This document shows positions 7,828 to 7,880 of a stretch of 7,880 nucleotides of DNA, piece after piece. Both the position numbers and the translations under genes were made by a program. How positions within the stretch are numbered: position 1 is the first letter of the stretch; each line of letters opens with the position of its first letter. The notes beneath the pieces are model-generated. The model searched no databases and was not told the DNA's origin. It saw nothing but the letters and a program-made list of their open reading frames with translations. Origin of the DNA: Chitinophagales bacterium (GTDB taxonomy: Bacteria; Bacteroidota; Bacteroidia; Chitinophagales; Chitinophagaceae); the NCBI GenBank assembly GCA_025355935.1, contig JANXYS010000504.1, forward strand, positions 1-7,880, given 5' to 3'.

Positions 7828-7880
7828 AATGAGTTAAATTAAGGGGTAAAAATTTATTGATACGTGATTGTTTGAGTGTT

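Noticed and set aside
7849..7856. TAAATTTT on the minus strand as the rpoD -7 element
   Set aside because: One mismatch in an AT-rich stretch, no TTG upstream within the window, and the window ends 24 bases later.

Overview
The window carries ordinary chromosomal housekeeping genes of a Bacteroidota bacterium, most likely a Chitinophagaceae relative (family level is inference). Four things point there. The primary sigma factor is short, lacks region 1.1 and starts [16 protein letters not shown] secreted subtilase ends in a type IX secretion (T9SS) sorting domain. The T9SS gene sprA lies directly downstream of ruvA, a gene order known from Bacteroidota. Starts lack clear AGGAGG ribosome sites, and the best promoter match is the Bacteroidota -7 element TAnnTTTG.

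Layout. Bases 1-497 (minus) encode the N-terminal 165 codons of sprA, cut by the window edge, with a signal peptide and a five-residue Pro-Gln-Thr repeat. ruvA (526-1110, minus) precedes it, 28 bases away, probably in the same transcript. A divergent gap of 131 bases holds a promoter candidate and leads to fabH (1242-2237, plus). A secreted S8 peptidase with a T9SS C-terminal domain follows (2290-4251, plus). It converges, with a 14-base gap, on an RsmB/NOP-family RNA m5C methyltransferase (4266-5432, minus) that seems to start at TTG. Upstream of that on the minus strand are sucB/odhB (5497-6747), then rpoD (6949-7827) with a clear intrinsic terminator (6899-6926).

How the genes relate. Most are unrelated core functions: recombination, fatty acid initiation, RNA modification, the TCA cycle and transcription. 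The one functional link is secretion. SprA is the outer-membrane channel of the T9SS, and the subtilase three genes away carries the C-terminal signal read by that system. The rpoD product should read promoters of the TAnnTTTG type, such as the one proposed before fabH.

No gap exceeds 300 bases; the longest (6748-6948) holds the rpoD terminator and the sucB leader. I found no tRNA, rRNA, CRISPR array, insertion sequence, prophage or toxin-antitoxin gene. I do not see a previously undescribed system here. The points most worth a second look are the SprA repeat, the co-located T9SS channel and substrate, and the TTG start of the methyltransferase.
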